Of a stretch of 64,000 nucleotides of DNA, positions 13,688-25,994 are shown piece by piece; position 1 is the stretch's first letter; each line of letters opens with the position of its first letter. Origin of the DNA: Epiperipatus broadwayi (taxonomy: Eukaryota > Onychophora > Udeonychophora > Euonychophora > Peripatidae); contig JAQFVV010000018.1 of the NCBI GenBank assembly GCA_028023455.1, forward strand, positions 5,419,800 through 5,483,799. Direction: 5' to 3'. The notes under the pieces are model-generated. The model made no database searches and was not told the DNA's origin. It was given only the letters and a program-made list of their open reading frames with translations. A program made the position numbers and the translations under genes.

Positions 13688-13945
13688 CACAGGTAAAACT
13701 CTCCATAAGTAGTGCCTCTCAGTGCAAGCCAGAGTAATCAATGGATGCTAGAAGGCTTGTGCATAAAATCCCTATCTAGTGACTACTCATCCAATATTCC
13801 CAGACTAGCTACAAGCTAGAAACTAATCTGGGATTACTGGATTAGTAGGCATTAGATAGGAATTTTATGCACAAGCCCTCTATCATCCACTGATTTCTCT
13901 GGTTGCACTGAGTGGCGTTACTGTATGGAGAGTTTTGCCTCTGTG
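13688..13945. mobile_element. Palindromic repeat, tail-to-tail copy of a dispersed family
   Basis: Both ends carry AAAACTCTCCATA in opposite orientation. The arms stay complementary through GTGC, CACTCAGTGCAA-type, AATCAATGGATG-type and AGGCTTGTGCATAAAATCC blocks, meeting at a centre CCCAGACTAG...TCTGGG near 13800-13835. A single-arm relative at 50918-51115 shares the same left arm and shows what lies beyond it. This locus is therefore an inverted duplication of that repeat. No ORF is present. Confidence 0.7.
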
Positions 13946-14503
13946 TATATCTTAATCGTCTTACTTAAAACCATATGGATAATAATTTAATATTCATAAA
14001 CATTTTTATATTTCATCTTGTTTATTTTTTTAATCTGTGCATTGAGATTTTACTTTTTTTTACTAATATTATTTATCTAGTACAGTTTCTTATTGGATCT
14101 ATAATAATTGATTTTTTTTTTTTTTAATTTGACTATTAGATTCTCTTGGCATTTTCATATTTTCTATTTATATATTTTTTTTACTTATTTATTTTGGGTT
14201 TAACTTGTTTTAATTCTAATATTGCAATTACTGTTTTGATCTTGCTTGGAATCTTACAGATAAGTTATATTCAGTCATATTTATACTAAAATCCATACAT
14301 TATGGTTTTTCTCAGTTTTTATTAGTTAATAAGTATATTTTTTGTTAAACATATTTTGTTTTGTTTTCAAAAAAAAAATTTTTTTAACTGCATTTATTTT
14401 ACGAGTTTTCATTTTTAGATAATAAAATACAATAAAAATTTCCTGAATATATGCTATTGGATGTTTAAAGGAGAAATAACTATTCTATAATAAAATAAAA
14501 TAG

Positions 14504-14742
14504 TTTTGATTACACAGAATAATAATCAGTAAATAATAAATTCTTTACAAGAGCTATATAAATATCAATAATAATGTTTTTATACATTAAAAGCCTTTTT
14601 CAGAACCTGGTTTGGTGCCCTTTTCAAACTAGGTGCTGAAAAAGGCTTTTAATGTATAAAAAAAATATTATTTTCTGATTATTATTTTATGGAAGAATAG
14701 CATAAAGATTTTTATTATTTTCCAATTTTGATTACACAGAAT
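14504..14742. mobile_element. Hairpin-containing insertion flanked by 17-bp direct repeats
   Basis: TTTTGATTACACAGAAT occurs at 14504-14520 and again at 14726-14742. Between them is a perfect 23-bp inverted repeat (14581-14603 and 14636-14658, starting TATACATTAAAAGCC) around a 32-base loop. A weaker inverted pair (AATAATCAG) lies further out, at 14521 and near 14680. The direct repeats look like a target-site duplication, although similarity continuing outward (ACTATTCT and AGAATAG) leaves the true boundaries open. Confidence 0.5.
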
Positions 14743-15065
14743 GTATCTCCTAAGGGTCAATGCTTAGGGTGCTCTTCATGATTTGATACAGAGGTGCTCT
14801 AGATCATGCCCAGCCTTGTTACTTTTGGTTGTCAAACTTCTTATGAAGTTCAGAACAATAAACCATTTGGTTATTATACTGCTTATGTTGATACTCAATA
14901 GAGTGGTTAGAAAGAAGAGGAAATATTATAGGAATGGGTTTTTCCATACTTCATAATAAAATATAGTCATTAGTCATCAAAAAATCTTATTCTTTTAGAT
15001 GAATATGCATCTTGTATTTATAATTTTATTATTTTTAACTCATTCATGCTAATTTTTCATTTTAG

Positions 15066-15271
15066 GTTATGTAGAAGTTGGAGGTTTAAAGTCATTAGCA
15101 AAAAAATATATGCTTGCAGTTCCTAATGTTACTTTAAGCAACTCAACTTGTGGTTATCCTCGGAGTGATTCTTGGTCACTTCTACGAGATCCTATAACTG
15201 GTGATATTCCATGGCCTGGGTTTATTTTTGGACAAACTCCAGCTTCCATATGGTACTGGTGCACTGATCAA
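15066..15271 (+). CDS. SLC5A3-like: SLC5A-family cotransporter, internal exon B
   Basis: The exon completes the split serine codon and encodes 68 further residues. It covers an extracellular loop followed by the conserved block PWPGFIFGQTPASIWYWC and TDQ. GQTPASxWYWC is the form I associate with myo-inositol cotransporters, and the WYW residues line the substrate site in this family. The loop has two N-glycosylation sequons, NVT and NST, at a position where relatives are glycosylated. The splice acceptor is TTTTAG and the donor is CAA then GTAAAT. It ends in phase 0 and fits directly to the exon at 62021. At 206 bp it is a normal exon length. Confidence 0.92.
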
Positions 15272-16931
15272 GTAAATAATATTTTATATATTTTTGTATA
15301 GTTTCATAGCTTTGTTTGTTTGTTTTTTTGTTTTTAATGTTTGTTTTTATTCCAAAATTTTCACAAATTTTATTCACAGCTTTTGTTAAATTTTACCTTA
15401 CTATATGCAAACTTTCCATCAGCAAAATTAATAAATTGAACCTTTTCACCTGTAATATTTATTTTATTATTTTCTATATAAGCTTTTGCTGAATAAAGCA
15501 TGAATATATAATTACGGAGTAATTTTTTATCATAAAGAAATGTGTTTGAGGTGCTTGAACTAGCTGGGTCAGACAGATTAATAATGTAAAGAATTGCATT
15601 TATTGATATTACAAAAGAATTATGGTCAGTCTTTTTTTTTTAAATTTTTTTTTTTTTTGTATGCCCTTCTTCTTTGAACCATATCTTACTTAATATAATC
15701 TCCCTCCAAATGTGTTATGCTATTTTTAATATTTTTGATTATAATGGATTTATTTATTATTAGAAACTTATTTGAGTATTTTATGTAGGCAGATGTAAAC
15801 ACAAATGTATCCATGTGTGTGGATATGCATGGATAGCTAAGCTATATATATATATATACAATAGATGAATAAAAAAGTAAATTGTGCAACTTTTTGTATG
15901 TACATGGGAAGTTACATGTATGAATGCATATATATACTAGAATGAAATATTTTTTATTTTTTAAAGTGGAACACATGGAAAACAAAACAAAAAAATTGCT
16001 ATTCTTCATTCAAAAAAAAAAATTATGATTATAAAATAGACAGATTTCATTTCAATTTTTTGTACTGAAGGTCATGTAATATCGATAAAATTCTATATTT
16101 ATTTAAATACAAGTAAATAGATTTTATTTGTAATCTGCCTCATATTCTTTTACACTTGATTTTAATTTCTATTTAGTACTCAATTTTTTAATATCTTCAG
16201 CAGCAACATCGATATTTTTGTCATCTTTATTAATTTGATATATTGTATCTTCAGCTTTTTTGGACAGATTACTGTCAGTTGCAGATGATTTTTTCTTTTC
16301 ACTTCATTTGTCCTATAATTTTGCTTGTTTTTGTTTGGCTAAAACAATGTTCATCTTTTTTTTTTTCCAATCAGGTTTTTTTTTTTTTTAATATAGTTAT
16401 GTATTTTCAAAAGAGCTAAAAAAGAATTTACTATTTTATTAAGTATTTTTAATTCCAATGCAAAATAAATAAATGCAACAACTAAATATTTCATTAATAT
16501 TAAATACAAAAGAATGAGTTTTTATTTAAGAGAAACTCATTAAGAGTTTGTTGATAATACAAAATTACAGTGAAAAGTAAAATAAAATGAACCACAATTC
16601 ATTTAACAGCATCTAGCTTGAGAAGCATAGCTTCAAAAAATAGTTTATAGTAATTATTTATAGAATAAATTTATCAAAAATTAAATTAAATGCCCAAATG
16701 CAATATATAATTGTACAATCTATTTTACAGAAAATAAAAGAAATTAATTCAAGATATTTATTAAATGCAAAAGATTATGTCAACACTTTACATTGTAGCA
16801 GAATGCACCTATTAATCAGTTTACTTATATGTTTGTACTGTGACTTCTCCTTAAACGGATTCAGGAATCTCTCAGCAGCTATGCCCAGAGAAACCTGTTA
16901 GCCACTTTACCTTCCTTTTCCATTGTCCACC

Positions 16932-18686
16932 CTAAGTTTTCCCATAATCTGCTCCATCCCATTTCCACAACATAATCTTTGTCAACTCCATGACCTTCAT
17001 ATCTAAATCCTCCTTATTTTTTCTCAAACCTAGCATAAAAACCAATAACTCACTTTCTGTATAATCACTTTGTTCATATTTAACTTTCCATAACTTCATT
17101 ATTTGTACCCTTTCTGCTTCCAAACATTTACATTGAAGTAACAGATGCCTAATATTTTCTATGCCTTCTTTACACAACTTACAGACTAAATCACCCATAT
17201 TTTTCCATTTATGAGTATATTCCCTTGTTGCTAAAGATCCTGTTCGAGCCTTAAACAATAAACTACTTTCCTTACTATTATCATAAATTAACTCACAACC
17301 AATGTTCCGTTTAATTTTATATATATTTAAACTCGTTTTACTCTCCTTACTAGTTCTCCATCTCTCCAACTCCCTATTCTTTATTAATGCATCTATTCTT
17401 CTATCCCATTCCTTCCCACTATAACACTCAACAATCCTCCTAACACAATCATCCCATCTTTTGTACAAGTATACTGACATAACTTCTTTATCCAAATCTT
17501 CTGCATACCGCATTACCTTTCTCACCCATCTTGTTGGTTGTCCTTTACTTGTAACCCAATTAAATACTATTTTGGCTATTCTTTTATTATCCATGAACTG
17601 CAATCTACCGAACATTTTCAATTTGCTTTTTGCATCCCTCATATAAAAGCTTGACCATCTCATTTCTCCTTGAATTGCCTCTTTTGCTGTCCACACCTCA
17701 GCATCTAATGTATGTCTTCCTACTTCCCTTTGTACTTTTTCTAAGCAATCTAATACCCCTTTACTAACACATAATGCATCATTGCCGTATGTTAACCCTG
17801 CTACTGCCACTCCCTTCCATACAATTCTAGATACATCATATTTATTATATGAAAACAGTGTTAATTTCTTTATCAATCCCTTTCTTTTCTTTGCTTCATT
17901 TATCAATTTTTTCTCCCATTCATCCAAGCAATTTTTCTTATTACTCAAGATGATTCCCAAATAACTATATCTATTCACCACACTTAACTTTATATCCCTC
18001 AATAAGAAATCTTTGTCTTCTCTTTCCCCCGGTATTCACATCATTATATTTGATTTTTCTTCACTAAATTTAATCCCCATATCTTTACCCACCCTTGCAC
18101 ATGTCCTCAGCATAACTTCCATATCTTCTCTTCTTTCTGGACACAAGAAGACATCATCTGCAAAAAAAAGACCGGACAATGTATATACTCTCTTGCCACC
18201 TGTTAACGGTATCTCTATCCCTCTTCCTAGTCTTTCTATTGCTCTCTCCATTTCACTCAAATACAACACGAACAAAATAGGTGACATAGGGCATCCTTGC
18301 CTCAGTCCCACCCCATTTTTAACTTTAACTGATTCTATATCCCCTAATTGATATGTATAGTAATTATTTTCATATAATTTCTTAATAATACCCACTAAAG
18401 CTTCATCCATTCCCAGATTAGCTAAACTTATCCATAATTTATTTCTATTCACTCTATCATATGCCTTCTCTATATCTATAAAACTCATATATAACTGTCT
18501 ACCTGAATTTCTACTCATATCTATAAGTTGTGTAACTACAAATAAACTATCTCCTATACGCCTATCTGACCTAAAACCTCCTTGCATTTCCCCCACTACA
18601 TTATTTACTTCCATCCATTTTGCAACTCTTCCAGCCACCATATATGAAAAAACTTTATATAATACTGATGTTATTCTACCCCAGAG
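16932..18686 (-). pseudogene. Non-LTR retrotransposon (LINE) reverse transcriptase, 5'-truncated, one in-frame stop
   Basis: A single minus-strand frame runs from about 18686 to the stop at 16932, broken only by TGA at 18036-18038. Visible reverse-transcriptase blocks, in order, are LYKVFSYMVAGRVAKW, QGGFRSDRRIGDSLF, FIDIEKAYDRVNR (first catalytic Asp), GLRQGCPMSPILF and FFADDVFLC (catalytic Asp pair, codons 18153-18158). Downstream come YSYLGIIL, TYGNDALC, QREVGRHTL and a C-terminal CX2CX8HX4C zinc-binding motif near 17142-17195. The endonuclease and most of the N-terminal half are missing, as in 5'-truncated LINE insertions. With one stop over about 580 codons, the copy is fairly young. The clade is uncertain. 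The element lies antisense to the transporter transcript. Confidence 0.9.
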
Positions 18687-19311
18687 TCATCTATTGTAAG
18701 CTTGAGTAGTTAATAAGAAGTGGAATAAAATTTAATACATACATATATGTGTGCAATATTTTATTTCATTACATTTTCTTTTATATTTATGATATTTTGG
18801 ATTTTTGTAGTAATAGAAGATTATAAGTGTTGATATTATCACTTTGCATTTCCATTTGATTTTGGTGGCATTCGCCAACTGGTATCTTTGGCAAGGGTCA
18901 TAATAGCCATATTGTGGCTATCTCACACAAGATTTTAATTCCGCAATCATTAGAAAATCTTTCTACATAAGGTAATATAAATATGTACACAGAATGAGTT
19001 TGAAATGTAATGAAGCTACATGTATGTGTGCCTACATATATTAACTTCATTTTTATATAAATTTTGACTAAAGCTATTTGCTGTATATACAGTAACTATA
19101 TTCGAACATAAAAATTCAGTTCACTTTGATTTTAATTTATCCCTGCCATTTTAAATCTGTATTGCTAAATATAATATATATATTTAATAAACCACATTCA
19201 ATTTTATTTTTCGCTGCCACTGCTGACTAGCTTTTTTCTCACTTTCACTACACTTTTTTTTTTCAAATGCCCTTTCAGTTTACAGATGTGGTACCTTTCA
19301 TTTCAAAATTT

Positions 19312-19963
19312 GCACTCTTTTTTAATATGCCTAGTTTTGCAATAGCAAAAACACTTAATTCTTTTGCTTCATTAAAGCTTTTATCCCATTCTTTTTGATC
19401 AGTTTTTCTAACTGTTTCTCGTTTTCAATTTTATTTTTAAAACAAGCTTTTTGTTTTATAATTAGCTCATGAGCCACTCCCCTCTTAATAGCTGACTTGA
19501 AGTTTAAATCTGTTTCCATCAGCAGATTCATTCTCAGACTATCATCAAGCAGACTCCATAATAACTGATTTAATAGTATCTCATTTATATAATTTTCGTA
19601 TAAGCAATCTTTTGCTAATTGTCTTAATGCCATGCCATACTCTTTTACAGTCTTGCCCTTAATTTGTCTTCTATTTCTTAGAGACAACCTGGCTCTATGT
19701 TTAGACTGTCTGGGGCTAAAATGGTCACTTAATTTTTTCACTATTCCATCATAGAATATTGTTTTCTTTATGGGTAAGTCATAATACTTATTTATTATAA
19801 CTATTACCCTTCTTCCCGATAAACACATTAACAGTGCTATCTTTCTCTTCTTGTCCTCAATTCCATTGAGCAAGAAAAAGTTCTCTAATTGAGTAGCGTA
19901 TAGAGGCAAATTCCCCAGCATCACTAACATTAATTCAGCTATCACTGACTGACCTAACAACAT
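19312..19963 (-). pseudogene. Ty3/gypsy-type retrotransposon gag, frameshifted before the zinc knuckle
   Basis: A 202-codon minus-strand frame (19963-19355) reads as a retrotransposon capsid. It contains a region like RARLSLRNRRQIKGKTVKEYG followed by LRQLAKDCLYEN and a leucine-rich block, the usual retrotrans_gag pattern. Just past the stop, in a different frame, 19312-19356 reads CFCYCKTRHIKKEC. This is a zinc knuckle of the CX2CX4HX4C type whose second cysteine has become tyrosine. A frameshift and a lost ligand mark the copy as dead. No protease, reverse transcriptase or integrase follows, and a LINE occupies the next sequence downstream. Confidence 0.8.
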
Positions 19964-20054
19964 TTTTCTATATTCTAAAAAAAAAACCCTACTGTTACTG
20001 GATCACTTTTTGAAAATATTATGGGTTCGATTATGACTGTGACTGTGCCAAGTT

Positions 20055-21116
20055 TGTTGAGTATTCAACTACGATGTTGAAAGCCAACAATTAACAAAAC
20101 TTATTGACTAAAGAAAAACATTGTCAAATAAAGATTAAAATATAAATACAATTATATACATAACACCTTATATACACATTGTTGACCAAATCATCTTCAG
20201 TTCCAGATTTGCAACCTATATCCCACTGTGATAACTTTATTCTTCTGGCCTCCCTTGTGTTTGGTCTATGGTGATTTATAGGAAACACTGACCAAACAGA
20301 CTAACAAATAAGTCTGTACACTTATATCTCGGCCCTCCAAAGCAACATTTACAAACGTAATCAATTTAGTCTTTGATTTTAAGTTATACTTCAGTAAATG
20401 CTAATATTCCCAAAATACTAAGCTGACACTTCCACTCTGTTAGTAGCAGACCTTAGTGAATAATTAAAAGCTTTATTCTTACAGTTCTTTGTTGCACAAT
20501 CCTAATGGAGCCTTATCAGTCGTACACAAATAAAATAAGACCGGTGTGGTCTGTTTAAGTTCCCTATCCGGCTGTTTGCACCTACAGGGATTTAGCCTCT
20601 GGGAAGACATTTCTCATGGCAGAAAAGTCAGTACACTTTTTCTCCGAGTTCTTTTCTCATGACGTCCCACACAACAACAACAACAGCACCATTACATGAA
20701 GAGTAAGAAAAAGCTGAAAAGACACCTGCTTTTTTCAGCACACACTATTTATACTTTTTCATAGCTTAATATCTGTTATTATTATTAATTATTACAATAG
20801 GGAACAGCAATATCCATTAGGCTAATGCATCATTTCATCGATTATGATCAAGCGTTTAATTGCATAGGTGCACATTCCTTTCCTCTGCAATTAGTCCTTC
20901 AAATATTTATTCCTTTGTTTGATTAGTTTTAATAGCTTAATGTTCTAATCTAAACAATAACAGTTTTTTCTATATTTAAAATCCATTAATCCTTTCCTGC
21001 ATTATAATTCACATTTCATTTTATCTTTCAGGAATCTTTTTTCATTGCTTTTAAACTTACAATATCTTTCTATATTTAAGTTTCTTTTATCTTTTCTGTT
21101 TTTCTGGAGTTACAAA
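20055..21116 (-). mobile_element. Probable long terminal repeat and leader upstream of the gag relic
   Basis: Upstream of gag on the minus strand the sequence is markedly less A+T-rich than its flanks. It contains a TATA box (TATAAATAG, about 20745-20753) suitably placed to start a retroelement transcript. A candidate left end TGTAACTCC is at 21116, and a candidate right end lies near 20055, just before TTGGCACAGTCACAG, a possible primer-binding site. Only one LTR is in the window, so the ends are inferred and not shown by comparison. Confidence 0.35.
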
Positions 21117-21164
21117 ACCTAGCTTTAATTGTAAATTTATATAAACGCAGATTGATTACTTAAG

Positions 21165-21446
21165 TAATATTTACTAAGGCTGTAAACCTCAAGAATATGT
21201 GTGTTAAAATGCAAAGTAGTAATGGGTAATAGGAATTGTGGACTTAATCAGTGAGGTATTGAATAGTTTCATGCTCTTAGATATAACCGCTTCAGCTTCA
21301 CCTATTCATATAGAAAGTAGGTTGAAGTAAAGAAGAGTTCCCCTCTTTTCTTCCAAAGCATAAGCTTGTGGTTAAAGCCTGTAGAGGTCCCTACCTTCGC
21401 ATTTTCACATGCATATTCTTGAGGTTTACAGCCTTAGTAAATATTA
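21165..21446. mobile_element. MITE with perfect 35-bp terminal inverted repeats
   Basis: TAATATTTACTAAGGCTGTA at 21165 continues to 21199 and is repeated in inverse orientation at 21412-21446. Weaker complementarity extends about 15 bp further inward. The 282-bp element has no ORF. A diverged relative of its reverse complement occurs at 43343-43560, and a terminal fragment (AAGGCTGTAAACCT) lies near 26370. The perfect ends suggest fairly recent activity. The transposase superfamily is not clear from the ends, and no unambiguous target duplication is visible. Confidence 0.75.
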
Positions 21447-24099
21447 AAATCTAGCTTTATAACTTATACAACATACAAGTACTAAAGCAATATTTTTTTA
21501 CAAAATATGACAGATTGATAATATTTATTAAACCCAATATTTTTTTCAGAAAAGTAACCTATCAGAATTTAAATCCTTCTACTTCCATGGTGAATGTCAT
21601 TGAGAATTTTGATCATCACATCAATCAGCCAATTTTGTTGAGATTCATACTAACTGAATTTTTAAAAGTTAATATATGAGCATTCATTGGCATTGAATAT
21701 TATGCAAAATATCAAAGGAATTTAAATGAAAATGTTGTCAAAGAACAAAAAAACTTTACTATGTCTTTAAGAAGCTTATCTAGTTATCCATAGCAATATT
21801 GATCACACACCATATGGCTTTACTAGTGGAATTTGGTGTCAGACTATTGAAGTCATTAATTATGAAATGTCATCAAACATTTTTTTATCTATGTCAACCA
21901 ATGTATACAAAATTACTTTAAAGATAAGTAAAAGTCATTTTGATGATGATGAATTTTTCATCAGATATTCATTATGCTTCATGATTTGATTTTCTTGCTT
22001 TTATTGTAATTGTTTTGATAACATTATCTTTAAACTTGAGATAAGAAAATGTCTGATATGACATTTTTAACAAGGCTAATCTTTATTACATTGTAGATAA
22101 TTTATTTAAGACTTAGTTGGTTATGTATGGCTATGTCTTCTCATACCAGTGAATCTGCTATTTCAGGTAATCTTTTTTTATTATCTAATTTAAAATGTAC
22201 AAATAATCAGATACTCATGATTTAGATTTGAGTAAAATGTTGTAACATGCATTACTGATATTTTAATATAAATTATTCAATTCCAAACTTAAACAGTGAT
22301 AAAAGGGCAAAAATCATTTAATTTAACAAACTTACATCAAATTAATGTTAGTGCATATCAAATTATAATGATAAAAGTCATCAAAAAACAAGCAAATCTC
22401 CCTAATAAAAGAATAATCAGTAAATTGAAACAGTTTCTGAAGAATAAATAGCACCAATCAGGTAAGACGAATTAAATATCTCATTGAAATGCATATTGCT
22501 GGTGTTTATATTCAGAAGAAAGGCAAATATTTCAACAGTACTTCTCTAATAATATCAAATAGTTTTCATAAAAAGTGTTTTCAATCCCTTAATTAACAGA
22601 AAGCATAATAATGATCATTTGATTTTTTTTTAAATACATTGTACTAATATATATATATATTATTTTCCTGTTAAAGCTAGAAACATGCCTATATGTCTTA
22701 GCATTCCAGGAATTATCATACTTAGACGGGATTGTCTTACTGCAACTTCGTCTTCTGTATTATATCACTAATAAACCAGTTCATCTTATCATACTGCCAT
22801 TAAGATCATAATATGTCAATTTACTTGCTATAATGGTTTTTATATACTATTTCTCCCCCTCCCCAATTTCTACAGAACTTGTCTGCCTTAGGTAGCTTTT
22901 TCAAACAATGCACGCATCCAACTTGATTAGAAAAGGATCTACAATTTTCTCTTTATTAGTACATCATTAAAAAAGATATGCCTGCTTAGTCCTATCTAAT
23001 GTTCAGTCATGTTTTTAATTTACTGATTTTCCCCCATACTTTGATTAGTAGTCATTTTATTCTTCATATTTAATCTGGTTTGAATTAAATTATATACACT
23101 GTATTAAACTTTTTATGATCCTGTTTCTTCCACTAACAATGTTTTTGTCATTGAATGTGATTACACTTGGCAGATTTCAGGACCTTATGAGAAAAGTTTG
23201 AAGCTTTACTTTTTCAATAAAGATTATATCTCAATCAAACTTCAAAAGCCTAACTCCTCATTATCAAGATTTATACAGAAATTGCAAGCTTAACACCAAT
23301 GGCTTATTTTTATCCATACTACATCCTGATAAAGCTTGTTTTAGATATTGATCTATAGATATCATTTTTCTAGTTCCTTAAAGCGAATTGTTTTGCAAAT
23401 TCTAATATTTACCTACCATGCCTATGGTGTGGTTTGAATACAGAATAATTAAAATTTGCAAAAAAATTTATTTCAAATAGCAGACTTATAACCAATAAGG
23501 ATGGAAACTATTCGACTTTCATAGTCAAACAATTGATAAACTTATTGAGCAATGCCTTATATTTCAATGATTCTTACAAAAGGCTACTAGAAAGATTTTT
23601 GATCTGCATTGGGCTATTTAGAAATAGTTATATTTTTTTATTTTACTATGTTCAAATGAGATAGAATAAAGTTAAATTGATGTTAGCATCGATTTCTTCT
23701 TCCTTTAATATATAGTATTCTGTTATTCCTATATAATTAATATTAACTAATTATAGTCATGTGAAATATTAATTTTTTTTTAATAAAAATACTTTCAATC
23801 AAAATTCTGATATTAGTAAAATTAAAATTATCATGCTCAACTAATAAATCAAAACAGATTTGATCAATTTAATAATATTGTATTATTAATCAAAGAATGT
23901 AATTACCTTATGCAAACTTATTAATGCAAAAAACTAATAAATACCAAGCAGCATAAGCTAACTATGTAGTACAAAATTAATTTCAGGTTTTTCTTTTGAT
24001 TTGTTAAATTGGAATGATTTCTTATCAACATTAAAATATTTGTTTCCTAGCAAAATTTATTTTTTAAACTATAATATAATCCTAAGAAAATGATATATA

Positions 24100-24725
24100 T
24101 ATACCAGATGTACCCGACCTTTTGGAAGGCTATTGTTTTTATATGTGAATTTGACAGTAATACTTCCTTCGCATTAAATTCTTCGTAATAAAAATTACAT
24201 ATTATTAAATATAATATTTGTAATATTTTTTTTAACTGGTTGTTTATAAATTAAACAAAAGATTTTAATGTTATATAAATAAATGTGAGAAATTCACAAT
24301 TGAAAAAAAAAATATTTGGAATGTATCAGACAAGGTATTAATACATTTATCTTTATTAATAGTTTTGTGTACCCAGTCAAAGATCTGGTCGTAAAACTAT
24401 TAATAAAGCTAAATTAAAATTAAAAATTTTAAATATACCTGTTATATTTGATATGTGAATTTGACAGCGTTAGGAATGACTCTAAAAAGTCCATTTTATT
24501 AATAGCAGAATACAAAAATGACAGTCTGAAAATGCAGTCATTTTCATAATTTTTTTTAATTGATTGTTGTAGCAAATTTATTTTAAGATTTAATGTAAAT
24601 TAAACAAAAGATTTTAATATTATATAAATAAATTTGAGAAATGTAGCCAATCTGAAAGGCCATCAATACTTGTTATATTTGATATGTGAATTTGACAGCA
24701 TTACGATGGTTTATTAATAGCGTAA
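24100..24725. repeat. Degenerate repeat cluster with a recurrent 26-bp motif
   Basis: GATATGTGAATTTGACAG and its preceding TTATATTT occur at about 24443 and 24677, with a variant at 24140. TTAAACAAAAGATTTTAAT followed by ATATAAATAAAT occurs at 24252 and 24600. A 16-bp inverted repeat (CTTTATTAATAGTTTT and its complement) lies at 24351-24366 and 24395-24410. The arrangement suggests two or three overlapping decayed copies of one short element. Confidence 0.5.
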
Positions 24726-25994
24726 TAGTTTTTTTAATTTGTTGTGAATTCGTCATGTGACGGCCTTGTGGACAAACATACATTTACTATTCAGACAATA
24801 GAGAAAATAAGGATTTTATATCTAGTGATTCGAAGTTAAAGATCTTCAAAGCTTTCATCTGTTATGGTTACTAGTAAAAGTTCTATTGAACTGCTTATCT
24901 TAAATCTCAATGTTTCCAGAAGCAGATTTGATCTTATCTCATCACCATAGTTCTAGCTTGCTAGTCTTTCTTATGCTTGATAATACTAATATAATTAAGT
25001 ATATATTGAATGATTTTCAAAAGCATCTTGATTAATTAGTATATTTATGTTTCCTCTGTGAAAGCAAATAAGTGTAAAACTTTTTTCTTAGGTCCATTAT
25101 CTTTTTGGGGCATCCCTATTTGTCTCTCAAACTCAAATAATATTTAAATAATTATTATTAGAAAATTTCAAAAAAAAAATGTAACTATTACTCTGTTCTA
25201 TCATTTATATCAGATAATGATAATTAAATTATTAACATTTTTTGTATTGTCATATTAGCTTATTACATTTTCTGGATGTGTCTGTTTAATATCATAAGTG
25301 ATGAAATGAACTCACTATTAGCAAGCAAATATATTTATTATATAAATAATTATAGCAATAAAACACTTAATTCAAACAATAACACTTATTTTTCAAAAAT
25401 TTAGAATTATAAAAATAAGTTTTAATTTAAATTCAAAATACAAATAACTTTTTTAAATTCCAATTGCAAATTAAATATTTTTTCTAAAGAAAAATGCAGT
25501 AATCATTGTGTCAAATTGAAATAAAAAAGCATTAATGCTAAAAGTTTTTTTTTTTTTTAAAAAAAAAAAGCCAAACAGTTGTTTATTTTATATTTCTTAA
25601 ATTTAATGAATCTGAATTTTAATTAAGGTTTGCATTTGATTTCATGAGACCACCTAAATACATGAATACATACATAGTTTCACAGTAAAGTATCATTGTA
25701 AGTGAAGATATATGATTAATGATGTCTCATGAGAATCATTAAGTAATTGAAGTGTTTTCTTTCTGTCCACTGAATAAATGAAAACAAGTTGTTTCAAAAC
25801 CAGAATATAAATATTACTTTTTTTTTTATTTCATTTTTGTAATTTCCTTTAAAAGAATAATAAATTTTCTTGATTTTTAATCAATTTGTTAGGGAAGTTT
25901 AAACAAAAATATGCTATTGAATACTTTTACATAAGTTTAATTTGTTAATAATTATAAAAATGTTAGCTCTCACTGAGATGGCTTGCTTTTGGTC

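Larger units (their letters stand above)
2776..15065 (+). other. 12.3-kb intron of the SLC5A-like gene
   Basis: The intron has a GTAAGT donor and a TTTTAG acceptor, and phase 1 is preserved across it. Apart from the repeats listed separately (4589-5643, 7556-7915, 12385-12990, 13688-13945, 14504-14742), the long tracts 5650-7550 and 7920-12380 are A+T-rich with no gene I can support. Around 5820-5850 and 6105-6125 there are two similar short segments (AGCTTGGRTTCAAAA), possibly old diverged repeats. A weak tRNA-like A-box sits near 11695, without a good B-box. Confidence 0.85.

Noticed and set aside
17461-17964. Two short plus-strand open frames
   Set aside because: Both are antisense shadows of the LINE C-terminal region.
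18013-18351. Plus-strand open frame of 112 codons
   Set aside because: It lies antisense to the LINE reverse transcriptase. The serine/leucine-rich translation is a shadow of that gene.
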